64,000 bases of DNA, taken from contig NZ_JAGJBZ010000002.1 of NCBI RefSeq assembly GCF_020010925.1, forward strand, positions 3,286,001-3,350,000, given 5' to 3'. The position numbers and the translations under genes are program-made. Below are positions 42,953-52,997 of this stretch, piece by piece (within the stretch, counting starts at the first letter, position 1; every line of letters starts with the position of its first letter). The notes beneath the pieces were generated by a model that saw only the letters and a program-made list of their open reading frames with translations, was not told where the DNA came from and ran no database searches. This stretch comes from Streptomyces griseiscabiei (GTDB taxonomy: Bacteria; Actinomycetota; Actinomycetes; Streptomycetales; Streptomycetaceae).

Positions 42953-44512
42953 ATGGTCCAAGCGGAACCCGAACCCCAGAGCATCGGCGTCCCGGCCGAG
43001 TCCACCGCGGGCGAGATGAGGGTGGCGGCGACCCCGGTCACCGTGGCGAAACTCGTCGCGCTCGGGTACGACGTGGTGGTCGAACCGGGGGCGGGGGCGT
43101 CGTCCCGCTTCTCCGACGCCGCCTACGCGGAGGCCGGCGCCCGGCTCGGCGACCCGTGGGCGGCCCAGATCGTGCTCAAGGTGAACGGCCCCTCCACCGA
43201 GGAGATCGGCCGGCTGCCCGACGGGGCGACACTGATCGCGCTGATCAGCCCGGCACTCGACCCGGAACTGGTCGAGGCTCTGGCCCGGCGGCCGATCACC
43301 GTCCTCGCCATGGACGCCGTACCCCGTATCTCCCGGGCCCAGTCGCTGGACGTCCTCAGCTCCATGGCGAACATCGCCGGATACCGGGCCGTCGTCGAGG
43401 CCGCCCACGCCTTCGGACGGTTCTTCACCGGCCAGGTGACCGCCGCCGGCAAGGTGCCGCCCGCCAAGGTCCTGGTCGCCGGCGCCGGGGTCGCCGGACT
43501 CGCGGCGATCGGCGCGGCCCGCAGCCTCGGCGCCGTGGTCCGCGCCACCGACCCCCGGCCCGAGGTCGCCGAGCAGGTCCGTTCCCTGGGCGGCGAGTTC
43601 CTCACGGTCTCCGCCGAGCAGGAGGTCGGCACCGACGGCTACGCCAAGGCCACCTCGGACGACTACAACCGGCTCGCCGAGCGCCTGTACGCCGAGCAGG
43701 CGGCCGACGTCGACATCATCATCACCACCGCGCTCGTCCCGGGCCGTCCGGCACCGAGGCTGATCACCGCCGCCGACGTCGCGCGCATGAGGCCCGGCAG
43801 CGTCATCGTCGACATGGCGGCCGCCCAGGGCGGCAACGTCGAGGGCACGGTCGCCGGCAAGGCCGTCGTCACCGACAACGACGTGACGATCATCGGCTAC
43901 ACCGATCTGCCCGGCCGGCTCCCCGCCCAGGCCTCACAGCTCTACGGCACCAACGTCGTCAACCTGATGAAGCTGCTCACCCCCGGCAAGGACGGCAGGC
44001 TCGTCCTCGACTTCGACGACGTCGTGCAGCGCTCCATGACCGTGGTCCGCGAGGGGGAGAAGACCTGGCCCCCGCCCCCGGTGCAGGTGTCGGCGGCTGC
44101 GGCCCCCGACGCGGCCCCGCGACCCGCGGCACGCCCGGCCTCCGGGACAGCGGCGAAACCCGCACGTCCGGCCCGGTCCGCCTACGCCCTCGTGGGCGCC
44201 GGAGCGCTCGCCCTGTTCCTGGTGACCGCCTTCTCGCCGAGCGAACTCATCGGCCACTTCACGGTGTTCGTGCTGGCGATCGTCATCGGCTTCTACGTCA
44301 TCGGCCAGGTGCACCACGCGCTGCACACCCCGCTGATGTCGGTCACCAACGCCATCTCCGGCATCGTCGTGGTCGGCGCGCTGCTGCAGATCGGGCACGG
44401 GAACACCGCCGTCACCGTCCTGTCGTTCGCCGCGATCCTGCTGGCGAGCGTCAACATCTTCGGCGGATTCGCCGTCACCCGCCGCATGCTCGGCATGTTC
44501 TCGAAGGGCTGA
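42953..44512 (+). CDS. pntA: NAD(P) transhydrogenase subunit alpha
   Basis: 519 residues; E. coli-like fused alpha subunit. The NAD(H)-binding domain I fills about 1-375, with the alanine dehydrogenase/PNT motif [21 protein letters not shown] (about 178-198) and [19 protein letters not shown] Pro/Ala linker (about 385-415) leads to membrane helices ([49 protein letters not shown]) equal to the PntAB part. With PntB it couples proton entry to hydride transfer from NADH to NADP+. AGGAAGAGAGGCAGAGG precedes ATG 42953. Only 6 nt separate it from pntB. Confidence 0.97.
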   Translation: MVQAEPEPQSIGVPAESTAGEMRVAATPVTVAKLVALGYDVVVEPGAGASSRFSDAAYAEAGARLGDPWAAQIVLKVNGPSTEEIGRLPDGATLIALISPALDPELVEALARRPITVLAMDAVPRISRAQSLDVLSSMANIAGYRAVVEAAHAFGRFFTGQVTAAGKVPPAKVLVAGAGVAGLAAIGAARSLGAVVRATDPRPEVAEQVRSLGGEFLTVSAEQEVGTDGYAKATSDDYNRLAERLYAEQAADVDIIITTALVPGRPAPRLITAADVARMRPGSVIVDMAAAQGGNVEGTVAGKAVVTDNDVTIIGYTDLPGRLPAQASQLYGTNVVNLMKLLTPGKDGRLVLDFDDVVQRSMTVVREGEKTWPPPPVQVSAAAAPDAAPRPAARPASGTAAKPARPARSAYALVGAGALALFLVTAFSPSELIGHFTVFVLAIVIGFYVIGQVHHALHTPLMSVTNAISGIVVVGALLQIGHGNTAVTVLSFAAILLASVNIFGGFAVTRRMLGMFSKG

Positions 44513-44518
44513 TCAGGG

Positions 44519-45949
44519 ATGACCACCGTCACGGCCGCAGAGGCCGCCTACGTCGTCGCCGCGCTGCTGTTCATCCTCAGCCTCGCGGGGCTCTCCCAGC
44601 ACCGGACGTCCCGCTCGGGAGTCGTCTGGGGCATCACGGGCATGGCCGTCGCCCTGGCCGCCACCGTCGGGCTTGCCTCCCGGAGCATCACCGCCACCGG
44701 TCTCGTACTGATCGCCGTCGCCATGGCCCTCGGCGCGGGCGTCGGACTGTGGCGCGCCCGCGTCGTCGAGATGACCGGCATGCCCGAGCTGATCGCCATC
44801 ATGCACAGCCTCGTCGGCCTCGCCGCCGCCTTCGTCGGCTGGAACGGCTACCTCGACGTCGACGCCGAGCTCACCGGTTCGCTGCTGGGCATCCACCACG
44901 CCGAGGTGTTCATCGGTGTGTTCATCGGCGCCGTCACCTTCACCGGCTCCGTCGTCGCGTATCTGAAGCTGTCCGCACGCATCGACTCCCGTCCGCTCAC
45001 GCTGCCCGGCAAGCACATCCTCAACGTGGGCGCCCTGGTCGCCTTCGTCGTGCTCACCGTCGCGTTCGTGGCCCGCCCCGGTATGGGCCTGCTCATCGCC
45101 GTCACCGTGATCGCGCTCGCCCTCGGCGCGCACCTGGTCGCCTCCATCGGCGGCGGTGACATGCCGGTGGTCGTCTCCATGCTCAACAGCTACTCCGGCT
45201 GGGCCGCGGCGGCCTCCGGTTTCCTCCTCGCCAACAACCTGCTCATCGTCACCGGGGCGCTCGTCGGCTCCTCCGGCGCCTACCTCTCGTACATCATGTG
45301 CAAGGCGATGAACCGCTCCTTCATCTCGGTGATCGCGGGCGGCTTCGGCACCCCGGCGGCGGCCGACGACGGCGAGGAGGGCGAGCACCGGGAGATCAAC
45401 GCCGAGGAGACCGCCGAACTGCTGCGCGACGCCTCCTCGGTGATCATCACCCCCGGCTACGGCATGGCGGTCGCCCAGGCCCAGTACCCGGTGGCCGAGC
45501 TGGCGCGCAAGCTGCGCGAGCGGGGCGTCGAGGTGCGGTTCGGCATCCACCCCGTCGCCGGACGGCTGCCCGGACACATGAACGTGCTGCTCGCCGAGGC
45601 CAACGTGCCCTACGACGTCGTCCTCGAAATGGACGAGATCAACGACGACTTCCCCGCCACCACGGTCGTCCTCGTCATCGGCGCCAACGACACCGTCAAC
45701 CCGGCCGCCATCGACAACCCGGCCAGCCCCATCGCCGGCATGCCTGTGCTGCATGTGTGGGAGGCGGCCCATGTGGTGGTCTTCAAGCGGTCCATGGCGG
45801 TCGGCTACGCCGGTGTGCAGAACCCGTTGTTCTTCCGCGAGAACACCCAGATGCTCTTCGGCGACGCCAAACAGCGGGTCGAGGACATCCTGCGGGGCCT
45901 CGACGCCCTCGACTCACCGGTCCCGGAGATGGCCGGCACGTCACGCTGA
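44519..45949 (+). CDS. pntB: NAD(P) transhydrogenase subunit beta
   Basis: 476 residues. The N-terminal about 265 residues form eight or nine membrane helices. The NADP(H)-binding domain III (about 290-476) shows [46 protein letters not shown], and the terminal [12 protein letters not shown] / MLFGDAK. Complete and collinear with pntA. It supplies NADPH, which Streptomyces also needs for polyketide reduction; that link is general, not specific to this cluster. Confidence 0.97.
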   Translation: MTTVTAAEAAYVVAALLFILSLAGLSQHRTSRSGVVWGITGMAVALAATVGLASRSITATGLVLIAVAMALGAGVGLWRARVVEMTGMPELIAIMHSLVGLAAAFVGWNGYLDVDAELTGSLLGIHHAEVFIGVFIGAVTFTGSVVAYLKLSARIDSRPLTLPGKHILNVGALVAFVVLTVAFVARPGMGLLIAVTVIALALGAHLVASIGGGDMPVVVSMLNSYSGWAAAASGFLLANNLLIVTGALVGSSGAYLSYIMCKAMNRSFISVIAGGFGTPAAADDGEEGEHREINAEETAELLRDASSVIITPGYGMAVAQAQYPVAELARKLRERGVEVRFGIHPVAGRLPGHMNVLLAEANVPYDVVLEMDEINDDFPATTVVLVIGANDTVNPAAIDNPASPIAGMPVLHVWEAAHVVVFKRSMAVGYAGVQNPLFFRENTQMLFGDAKQRVEDILRGLDALDSPVPEMAGTSR

Positions 45950-45962
45950 CCGCGAAGCGGCA

Positions 45963-45998
45963 CCTGTGTCCCGGACGGTACGTCCTCCGGGACACAGG
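45963..45998 (+). terminator. 12-bp hairpin after pntAB
   Basis: CCTGTGTCCCGG / CCGGGACACAGG with a 12-nt loop, starting 14 bp after the pntB stop. Confidence 0.8.
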
Positions 45999-46051
45999 CC
46001 CGCGACGCCACCGCGACATCACCGGGACGCCGTCGCGATGTCACCGCCACG

Positions 46052-46973
46052 TCACCGGGATGCCCGGTCGTCCTGGCCGGTGCTCCCGCTCGGCAGCCAG
46101 ATCCGGCGGGCCCACAGGCCCAGCAGCGCCATCCCGCCCACCAGCAGCGGTACCGGGTCGTCGGCGAGCGGCGCCACCGCGTAACTCAGCGCCGACACCG
46201 TGCAGACGGTCAGCGGGACGAACGCCGCGGCGCCCTCCATGCCCGACCGCAGCGTCGGCCGGCCGGCGCCGAGGACGCTGGCCCCGCCCGGCACCCATGG
46301 ACCGACGGCCACGATCAGCAGCCCCGCGGTGCCGCAGACATCGGCCACGGGGAAGGACATCGCCTCCTGCCCCGGTGGACCGACCCGTGACAGACGCAGG
46401 GTGTCGCCGACCAGCAGGAGGAACACGCCGACGACGGCCGCCCACAAGGTGGCCCGCTGGTCGCCCCGCACGAGACGTCTCAGGGCGAGCAGAAACCCGA
46501 GGAACACCACTTCCGAGGTCCACAGGACGCCGAGCATCCCCGTCTCCCAACGCCAGCCGTCACCGGCCCTGCCCAGCCGCCATGAACCCGGCCCCGGCCA
46601 CGACGGCCCCGTCGAGGACGCGTCGCAGCCACGCCCGCCACCCCGTACCGGCATCGGCCGCGACCAGCAGACCGGCCATCCCCAGCCCGACCGTGACCGT
46701 CGCCCCGGCGACCACCGCCAGACCGGCCGGCCCCGGTGCGTCCGGTGCCGGTGAGGGACGGCTCGCCAGGGCGACGACGGAGGCCCGGTAGAAACCTCCG
46801 GCGGTCGCGGAACCCGCCACCAGGAGCAGCCGGGTCCGCACCCGCCCATGGGTGCCCCGGGCGCGGAGCAACAGGGAGAGGGTCAGCACCAAGCAGCCGA
46901 CGGCCGGTCCGAGGCACACCACCATCCACCCTCCCCACGGCTGTCGGATCCCGACAGAGACCGTACGAAACAT
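46052..46973 (-). pseudogene. Frameshifted multi-helix membrane protein
   Basis: Two overlapping minus frames together encode one membrane protein of about 305 residues. The first (ATG 46973 or ATG 46925, to TGA 46560) gives helices VVCLGPAVGCLVLTLSLLL and LAVVAGATVTVGLGMAGLLV, then LRRVLDGAVVAGAGF. The second takes over near 46582 (WRLGRAGDGWRWETGMLG) and adds further helices (VVFLGFLLALRRL, LWAAVVGVFLLLVGDTL, VADVCGTAGLLIVAVGP) to TGA 46052. The join LDG..VAGAGF / W.LG resembles N-terminal 7-8 TM sensory regions of some actinobacterial signalling proteins. One base gained or two lost explains it; a sequence error is possible. Confidence 0.7.
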
Positions 46974-47180
46974 GCACCGGCACCGAGCGGTGAAGCGGGC
47001 CGATTCACTCGTGTTGCGTACGGAGCGGCCGGACCGTGACCGTGCCCGGTCGGCCGTCGCCGCGTGCGGGTGAAGGCGCGCGACCATCCGGACGCCGACC
47101 GCGTGGCGTGCCGCCGACCGTGGTGCGGGTGGTGTGGCCTGTGGCCTCGGGACGACTCACACGTGAAGGAGACACACGGC

Positions 47181-47573
47181 ATGTTCGGACAGTCACAGGC
47201 GTTCAGCGGCTTCGCGGTCGACGACCTCGGCGCGGCCCACAGGTTCTACGGTGAGACTCTCGGCCTGCGGGTGGAGGAGTCCGGGGAGGGCGACATGCGG
47301 ATGCTGACCCTCACCCTCGGCGGTGGCGCCCGGGTCTTCGTCTATCCCAAGGAGACGCACACCCCCGCGACGTTCACCCTGCTCAACTTCCCCGTGGACG
47401 ACATCGAGTCCGCCGTGGACGAACTGCGGCGGCGCGGCGTGACCCTGGAGCGCTACCCCGAGTTCGACCACGACGAGAAGGGCATCGTCCGGGTCGGCGA
47501 CGGCGGCCCGGCGGCGATCGCGTGGTTCACCGACCCGGCCGGGAACGTCCTGTCCGTACTCCAGGAGAACTGA
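47181..47573 (+). CDS. VOC/glyoxalase-fold protein 1
   Basis: 130 residues, one vicinal-oxygen-chelate module: [24 protein letters not shown] at the start and [14 protein letters not shown] at the end. Metal ligands are not fully convincing (the first strand has Ala/Val in place of His). Possible dioxygenase, glyoxalase or antibiotic-binding role. AAGGAG lies 10 nt before ATG. Confidence 0.9.
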   Translation: MFGQSQAFSGFAVDDLGAAHRFYGETLGLRVEESGEGDMRMLTLTLGGGARVFVYPKETHTPATFTLLNFPVDDIESAVDELRRRGVTLERYPEFDHDEKGIVRVGDGGPAAIAWFTDPAGNVLSVLQEN

Positions 47574-47699
47574 ACTCCAGGAGAACCGGCGAGCGGGGTC
47601 CGGTGGTCCGAGGAGCGGATGTCGAGAAGACGCCACCGGCTCCGTCCCAGGGGCATCAGCGGCCACCACCGGCCGCACGAGGAAGAGGGAGGGACCGGC

Positions 47700-48140
47700 A
47701 TGGCGATCCAGCGGATGGACAACGTCGGCATCGTCGTCGAGGACTTGGAGGCCGCCATCGCGTTCTTCGTGGAACTCGGTATGGAACTGGAGGGCAGGAC
47801 GGAGGTCCAGGGCCCCGTCGCCGACCGGTGCACCGGACTCGACGGCGTCCACTGCGACATCGCGATGGTCCGGACCCCGGACGGTCACAGCCGGCTCGAA
47901 CTGGCGAAGTACCGCAGCCCCGAGGCGATCACCGCCGGGCCCCGCGACCGGCCGCACAACATCCTGGGCACGCACCGCGTCATGTTCGCCGTCGACGACC
48001 TCGAGGACACCGTGGCCCGTCTGCGCCCCCACGGAGCCGAACTCGTCGGCGGGATCGCCCGGTTCGAGGACAGCTATCTGCTCTGCTACGTCCGCGGCCC
48101 GGAGGGCGTCATCGTCGGACTGGCCGAACAACTGCGCTGA
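47700..48140 (+). CDS. VOC/glyoxalase-fold protein 2
   Basis: 146 residues. Glyoxalase motifs MDNVGIVVEDLEAAIAFFVELG, SRLELAKY, HRVMFAVDDLEDTVARL and GPEGVIVGLAEQL. Candidate metal ligands Glu near 66 and His near 93. GGGAGGG precedes ATG 47700. It lies 126 bp after the first VOC gene in the same direction and may form one transcript with it; the two are not close duplicates. Confidence 0.9.
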   Translation: MAIQRMDNVGIVVEDLEAAIAFFVELGMELEGRTEVQGPVADRCTGLDGVHCDIAMVRTPDGHSRLELAKYRSPEAITAGPRDRPHNILGTHRVMFAVDDLEDTVARLRPHGAELVGGIARFEDSYLLCYVRGPEGVIVGLAEQLR

Positions 48141-48272
48141 GAAGGAGGACCCGGGCCGCTCTCCACTCCTCCGGATCGGGGGGTTGTCTGTCGGGCCCGG
48201 GTGTCCGAAGGTGTAGAACCGCCGACTCCCGCACATGGAGCGCGAGTCGGCCGGTACGGGAGGGGATTTCTC

Positions 48273-48713
48273 ATGTCACCACGCAAGTTCGCCGCGGCTC
48301 TGTTCACGGCAGCGGCGATCGTGTCCTCGACGATCGGGCTCGACGGCACGGCCGCCGCGCACAGCGGCACCGCGGCCTCGGGGGAGGCCCGGCAGCCGTC
48401 GCTGACGGCGGCGCAGATGAAGAACGCCGTCGTACCCGAAGCGGCCGAGTCCGGCACCGCCGCCGCCTCGCTGAACTGCGCCTACTACTACGTGTGCGGG
48501 ATGGGTGCCAACGGCAACAGATTCGACTACACCAACTGCAACACGACCTACACCCTGCCCAACCTCGTCGGCTGGGGCTCCCTCCACAACAACCAGACGC
48601 CGGGCACCAGGGCCCACTTCTACGACGCCAACGGCACCTGGATGTTCTCCATCGACGCCCCCGCGAGGAACGACGTGTTCTGGACCCCGGTCTGGTACGT
48701 CATCGCCTGCTGA
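48273..48713 (+). CDS. Secreted Cys-rich protein, I36/crystallin-like
   Basis: 146 residues. Signal peptide (SPRKFAAALFTAAAIVSSTIG) with cleavage near AAAHS. The mature end has CAYYYVCGMG, GNRFDYTNCN and GWGSLHNNQTPGTRAHFYD, ending WYVIAC. This resembles the actinobacterial peptidase-inhibitor I36 / beta-gamma-crystallin-like secreted group; inhibition of an extracellular protease is a guess from that. GGGAGGGG site before ATG. The region upstream holds a CCGACTC/GAGTCGG hairpin in the likely 5' leader. Confidence 0.82.
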   Translation: MSPRKFAAALFTAAAIVSSTIGLDGTAAAHSGTAASGEARQPSLTAAQMKNAVVPEAAESGTAAASLNCAYYYVCGMGANGNRFDYTNCNTTYTLPNLVGWGSLHNNQTPGTRAHFYDANGTWMFSIDAPARNDVFWTPVWYVIAC

Positions 48714-48840
48714 ACCGACCGCCGTGAGCGTCCGCCGACCGCCTTGAGCGTCCGGGGAACCACGCAACCGGCTACGTAATCCTGTGCCGGCGCGTCCGGG
48801 ACACGGGGGGTGCGTCGGCGGGGTCCGAAATGATGCCGCC

Positions 48841-49728
48841 ATGACCGATGAGCATCACACCCGGACCGCTGCCGAGCACCTTCCCGGTGAGCTGGCCCAG
48901 GGCTGGGCAGCGCTGCTGCGTCCGTGCGTACGTCTGCGCCGAGCCGCCCATACCACCGTCGGCGCCGACACCACCGACGGCGCCGACGAGCGGATCGTGG
49001 CCGTTCTCGGCGGGGTCCCGGAACTCCCGGTGGGAACCGTCTGGCCCGAGTGGCCCGGACACGGCCCCTTGTCCTTCGTCGCCGAGGTGCGGTGTGCCGA
49101 GCTGCCCCGGGACGGACTCGCCGAGGAGTTCCCCCGGGAGGGGACTCTGCTCTTCTTCTACTTCGACGGTCAGGCGGACGAGGAGGCCTTCGTCTCCGTC
49201 GACGATCCCGAGACCCGGGCCGGGGCCCAGGTGCTGTACGTCCCGGAGGGCACCCCCGTCCTCCCGGCGGACACGCCCCCTGCCCTGGAGGCGTTCCGGC
49301 GCGTGGAACTCGCCGCGGACACCGGGCGGAGCGCCCCGGACCTGTGGCTGCCCCAGGCCCGGCGCGCCCTGCTCGGCGACCACCGGCCCTGGCCCCACCC
49401 CCGCGACACCCCGGCCGAACTGAAGGCCTTCGTCCGCGCCTTCCGGACCTCGCGCACCCGGATCGGCCATCAGATCGGCGGTCACGCCGTGCCCGTCCAG
49501 GGCCCGGTGGAGTACGAGATCGCGAACGCGGCACTCGGCGGAACCCACGCGTGGGGCGATCAGCCGCTGGACGAGGAAGCCGAACGCTGGCTCCTGCTCG
49601 CCCAGTTCGACAGCGACGGCGCCGCCCGCATGACCTGGGGCGACGAAGGCACCCTCTACTGGCTCATCCGCCACGACGACCTCACCGCCCACCGCTTCGA
49701 CCTGGCCCGCCTCACGGTGCAGAACTGA
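48841..49728 (+). CDS. DUF1963/YwqG-like protein
   Basis: 295 residues. Typical features are GGVPELPVGTVWPEWPGHGPLSFVAEV near the start (about 55-80), EGTLLFFYFDGQ, and GGTHAWGDQP followed by WLLLAQFDSDG and MTWGDEGTLYWLI near the end. This is the pattern of the YwqG/DUF1963 family, whose biochemical role is unknown. Cytoplasmic. ATG has no ribosome site upstream, so a leaderless message is possible. Confidence 0.85.
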   Translation: MTDEHHTRTAAEHLPGELAQGWAALLRPCVRLRRAAHTTVGADTTDGADERIVAVLGGVPELPVGTVWPEWPGHGPLSFVAEVRCAELPRDGLAEEFPREGTLLFFYFDGQADEEAFVSVDDPETRAGAQVLYVPEGTPVLPADTPPALEAFRRVELAADTGRSAPDLWLPQARRALLGDHRPWPHPRDTPAELKAFVRAFRTSRTRIGHQIGGHAVPVQGPVEYEIANAALGGTHAWGDQPLDEEAERWLLLAQFDSDGAARMTWGDEGTLYWLIRHDDLTAHRFDLARLTVQN

Positions 49729-50053
49729 CCGGCCCGGGCGTCCCGGCGAGGGGGTGTTTCCGGTCCACCTTCCGTTGTGTACATGCCGTTTGGGCAGGGT
49801 GTGAAGTTTCCGTCGAGTATCTGTAAGTACCCTGTGTATTGCGGCGCGGGTGATCCACGAGGGTCGGGACGGCAGTGCCGGGGCTTCTGGACGGGCGGTC
49901 AATTCCCGTGTCCGGAACGCGAGTTGGCGATTTGCCCGCGGCTGTCGACTGCCGCACAGTGAGGCGGCTCCACTCTCCGGGCCCGTGCCGGCCACGGAGT
50001 CGTTCGCAGCACGTTTCCGTTCCATCTCGTCGTAAGAGTGAGAGGAAACAGTC
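49729..50053. other. Intergenic region upstream of the crystallin-like gene
   Basis: 325 bp, with a less GC-rich part at 49770-49845 that probably holds the promoter of the 50054 gene. No box pair was convincing. No gene seen. Confidence 0.5.
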
Positions 50054-50458
50054 ATGCGCGTCAGATCCTTACTCGCCTCCGCCGCACTGACCGGTGCGGC
50101 GGTGTTCGGGGCCGTGGCCCCGGCCCAGGCGGCGCCCACCAACGACAAGAGCCAGGACATGGGCGCTCTCGCGGTGGTGCACGTCGTCCTGTACCAGCAC
50201 AGCAACTACGGCGGTGCGTCGTTCACCCTGAACGGCGACTACGGCTGTGACACCAATCCCGATGTGGACTGGCAGCTCGGCTCGTACTCGCCCTCCGGAT
50301 GGAACGACATGGTGTCGTCCTTCCTGGGCTACTCCAGCTGTGAGACCAGGGTCTGGGAGCACGACAACTACGGTGGGGCCAACTACGGCGCCTACACGAA
50401 CAGCAGTTACGTGGGCGACGCGATGAACGACAAGACCTCGTCGTCGCAGAACTCCTGA
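50054..50458 (+). CDS. Secreted beta/gamma-crystallin-like protein (TTA codon)
   Basis: 134 residues. Signal peptide of about 26 residues ending AQA-A. The mature part contains two Greek-key-like motifs, VVLYQHSNYGGASFTLNGDYG and RVWEHDNYGGANYGAY, with a Cys pair between. Such domains often bind calcium. Codon 6 is TTA (50069-50071), the rare Leu codon read by the bldA tRNA in Streptomyces, so expression is probably tied to development. GAGAGGAAA precedes ATG. It lies 105 bp upstream of the lipoprotein/MacAB-like operon. Confidence 0.9.
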   Translation: MRVRSLLASAALTGAAVFGAVAPAQAAPTNDKSQDMGALAVVHVVLYQHSNYGGASFTLNGDYGCDTNPDVDWQLGSYSPSGWNDMVSSFLGYSSCETRVWEHDNYGGANYGAYTNSSYVGDAMNDKTSSSQNS

Positions 50459-50563
50459 GCTGATCCTCGCCCGGTGAGCGGTGGCGCCGACGGCCGGAAT
50501 CCGCCGGCGCCACTGGACGGAAGTCTCCCAGAAGGTTCTCCCACCCGGAGGTTCGGACCACCC

Positions 50564-51493
50564 ATGAGCCGGATTCGGTTCCCTGTCGCCCTGCCGGCCC
50601 TGGCCCTGGCCGCCGCCGCTCTCGTGTCGGGCTGCTCCGCGGACGGCGACGACTCGGGCGCGTCCGCGCCGAAGCTCGGCGAGGTGCCGCGGGTGCGCAG
50701 CAGCGCCGACATCCCCGACCTGCCGCTGGACGCCTATGTGCTCACCAAGGAGCAGTACCAGTCCTATCTCAAGGCGCAGCGGCTGCTGATCCGGGAGTGC
50801 ATGTCCCGCTTCGGCTTCGACTTCCGGGCACTGGACGCGGTGCTCGACGCCGAGCAGGTGCCCGACCTCCGGCCCGACAAGACCCGCTACTACTTCCTCG
50901 TCGACGCGAACTCGGCGGCGGTGTCCGGGTACCGGGCGCCCGACCGGGCTCCGTCCGGCGGCAAGGACGAGGACAGCGGGGAGGACACCACCCCGACGGC
51001 GGCGGAGCGCGCGGTCCTGGTCGGCAGCAACGCCGGCAAGCAGGTCGCGGGCGAGCGGGTCCCCGAGGGCGGCTGTCAGGGGGAGGCGAACCGCGCGACC
51101 CTCGGCGCGGACGGCACCGACACGTTCATGAAGCTCCCCAACGAGCGGGTGGCGATCCGAGCCCGTGTGGACGCCGACGAACGGGTGCGGGACGTCTTCG
51201 GCGAGTGGAGCACCTGTATGGACAAGTCGGGTCATGACTACGACGACCCGATGCAGGCCAACGACGACGACCGCTGGAAGACCCCGGCCCCGGCGGGCGG
51301 GGCGGAGATCCAGGTGGCCAAGGCGGATGTCGACTGCAAGCGGCGGACCAATGTCGTCGGCGTGTGGTGGGCCGTGCAGGCCGCGTACGAGAAGCAGTAC
51401 ATCGAGAAGAACGCCGAACGCATGGCCGATGTGAAGCACACGGTCGACGCCGTCCTCCGCAACTCCGGACGACTGGCGGGCAGCGGTGCCTGA
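50564..51493 (+). CDS. Lipoprotein
   Basis: 309 residues. A lipobox VSGCS (Cys about 25) ends a short signal peptide (LPALALAAAALVSG). The mature part is acidic, with ECMSRFGFDF and TCMDKSGHDY motifs, each a Cys before an aromatic region, and long helices at the C-terminus. First gene of a four-gene run with a membrane-fusion-like protein and ABC subunits, overlapping the next gene by 8 nt. Probably an outer component or substrate receptor. GGAGG lies 12 nt before ATG. Confidence 0.88.
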   Translation: MSRIRFPVALPALALAAAALVSGCSADGDDSGASAPKLGEVPRVRSSADIPDLPLDAYVLTKEQYQSYLKAQRLLIRECMSRFGFDFRALDAVLDAEQVPDLRPDKTRYYFLVDANSAAVSGYRAPDRAPSGGKDEDSGEDTTPTAAERAVLVGSNAGKQVAGERVPEGGCQGEANRATLGADGTDTFMKLPNERVAIRARVDADERVRDVFGEWSTCMDKSGHDYDDPMQANDDDRWKTPAPAGGAEIQVAKADVDCKRRTNVVGVWWAVQAAYEKQYIEKNAERMADVKHTVDAVLRNSGRLAGSGA

Positions 51494-52997
51494 GAAGCAC
51501 GACGCCGCGCCGGACGAAACGCCGGAGGAGCCGGAGGCGCGGGAGGAATCAGACGGGCCGGAGGAGTTGGAGGGGCCGGCCGAGGAGTCGCCGGGTGGGC
51601 GCGGCCTGGTGGCTCGGCGGCGGACCCTGCTGATCACCGTCGTCGCGGCGGCCGTCGTCCTGTCGGCCGGCGGCATCGGGGCCGCCACGCTCGTCAAGTC
51701 CCCGGCGGAGCGGGCCGCTTCGGAGGGGCCGCCCCCGGCCGATGTGCTGACCGCCCCGGTCGAGTACCGCGTGCTCAAGGACTCCGTCGTGCTGCGCGGC
51801 ACGGTACGGGCCGACCAGACCGTCGAGATCACGGCCCTCTCGGCGGGGGGCGGGGACGCCGTACGCGCGGTGGTCACCAGGACCCCGCTCCGGGAGGGCG
51901 CCGACGTCGACGCGGGCTCGCTCCTGATCGAGATCTCCGGCCGCCCCCTCTTCGCCCTGCAGGGCACCCTCCCCGCCTACCGGGACCTGAAGCCCGGAGC
52001 GCACGGCGCGGACGTGACCCAGCTCCAACAGGCACTCGCCCGCCTCGGCCACACCACCACCCCCGACGCGAAAGGCACGTTCGGCACCGGCACCAAGCGC
52101 GCCCTCACCGCCTTCTACGCCTCCCGGGGCTACGACCCCCTGCCCGCCACAGCCGACGGCGGCGCGGCGCTGGCCGCCGCCGAGCGCACGGTGACCCAGG
52201 CCGAGCGCGCCTGGGAGGACGCCCCGAAGGGCAAGGCCAAGGGCCGCGCCGCCGAGGACCTGGCCACGGCCAAGGCCGAACGCGCCGCGCTGGAGGCGGT
52301 CGACGGGCCCATGCTGCCCGCCGCCGAGGTGGTCTTCCTGCGGAGCCTCCCCGCCCGGGCCGACCGCCTGGGCACCCGGGTCGGTGCCGAGGCCGGGCCC
52401 GGCACCGAACTCCTCACGGTGTCCTCCGGCGAACTGGTCGTCCAAGGCGCGCTCGGACCCGAGCAACGCGCGCTCGTCCGCGCCGGGCAACAGGTGGAGA
52501 TCCTCTCCGAAGTCACCGGCACCACGGCCGACGGCACCGTCTCCACCGTGTCCGAGCAGCCCGACCGGAACACCGGCGACAGCCAGAACTCCGGGGACGG
52601 CGGCTCGGGCGAGGGAAACGGCGGGGGCTACGTCGTGCTGGTCGACCCCGTGAGGAAGCTTCCCGTGAAGCTCGCCGGTGAGGACGTCCGGCTCACCGTG
52701 ACCGCGGGCTCCTCCAAGGAAAAGGTGCTGATCGTACCGGTGAGCGCGATCTCGGCGGGCGCCGACGGCAAGGCGGTCGTCACGGTGTACGGGCCGGACG
52801 GCCGCCACCGCCGCACGGAGGTGACGACGGGTACCACGGGCAACGGCTTCGTCGCCGTACGCCCTGTCGGCCGGGCGCCCCTCCGTGCGGGCGACCGGGT
52901 GATCGTCGGTGTCACGGGTGGGACGCCGGACGGGGACACCGGCGACGGCACGAGCGGGCGGACGGACAGCGGCACGGTCGGGGAGAACGCGGGATGA
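51486..52997 (+). CDS. Membrane-anchored adaptor with peptidoglycan-binding domain (MacA-like)
   Basis: 503 residues. Acidic cytoplasmic N-terminus (about 1-40), one membrane helix (LLITVVAAAVVLSAGGIGAA), then strands typical of an HlyD/RND adaptor (VLKDSVVLRGTV, VVLVDPVRKLP). A PG_binding_1 domain lies at about 170-220 (LKPGAHGADVTQLQQALARLG, KRALTAFY). An Ala/Glu coiled-coil segment is at about 225-275. It bridges the ABC exporter to the cell wall. GTG start overlaps the lipoprotein end by 8 nt; its stop overlaps the ATPase start. Confidence 0.92.
   Translation: MPEKHDAAPDETPEEPEAREESDGPEELEGPAEESPGGRGLVARRRTLLITVVAAAVVLSAGGIGAATLVKSPAERAASEGPPPADVLTAPVEYRVLKDSVVLRGTVRADQTVEITALSAGGGDAVRAVVTRTPLREGADVDAGSLLIEISGRPLFALQGTLPAYRDLKPGAHGADVTQLQQALARLGHTTTPDAKGTFGTGTKRALTAFYASRGYDPLPATADGGAALAAAERTVTQAERAWEDAPKGKAKGRAAEDLATAKAERAALEAVDGPMLPAAEVVFLRSLPARADRLGTRVGAEAGPGTELLTVSSGELVVQGALGPEQRALVRAGQQVEILSEVTGTTADGTVSTVSEQPDRNTGDSQNSGDGGSGEGNGGGYVVLVDPVRKLPVKLAGEDVRLTVTAGSSKEKVLIVPVSAISAGADGKAVVTVYGPDGRHRRTEVTTGTTGNGFVAVRPVGRAPLRAGDRVIVGVTGGTPDGDTGDGTSGRTDSGTVGENAG

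Noticed and set aside
42557..43408. A 283-codon minus-strand frame opposite the secreted gene and pntA
   Set aside because: Its sequence is the antisense of well-recognised genes and of a terminator hairpin.
45963..46060. Possible CRISPR-like or REP-like element after pntB (repeated CACCGGGA(T/C)GCC)
   Set aside because: Only two or three imperfect short repeats and one hairpin; a terminator explains the strongest part.
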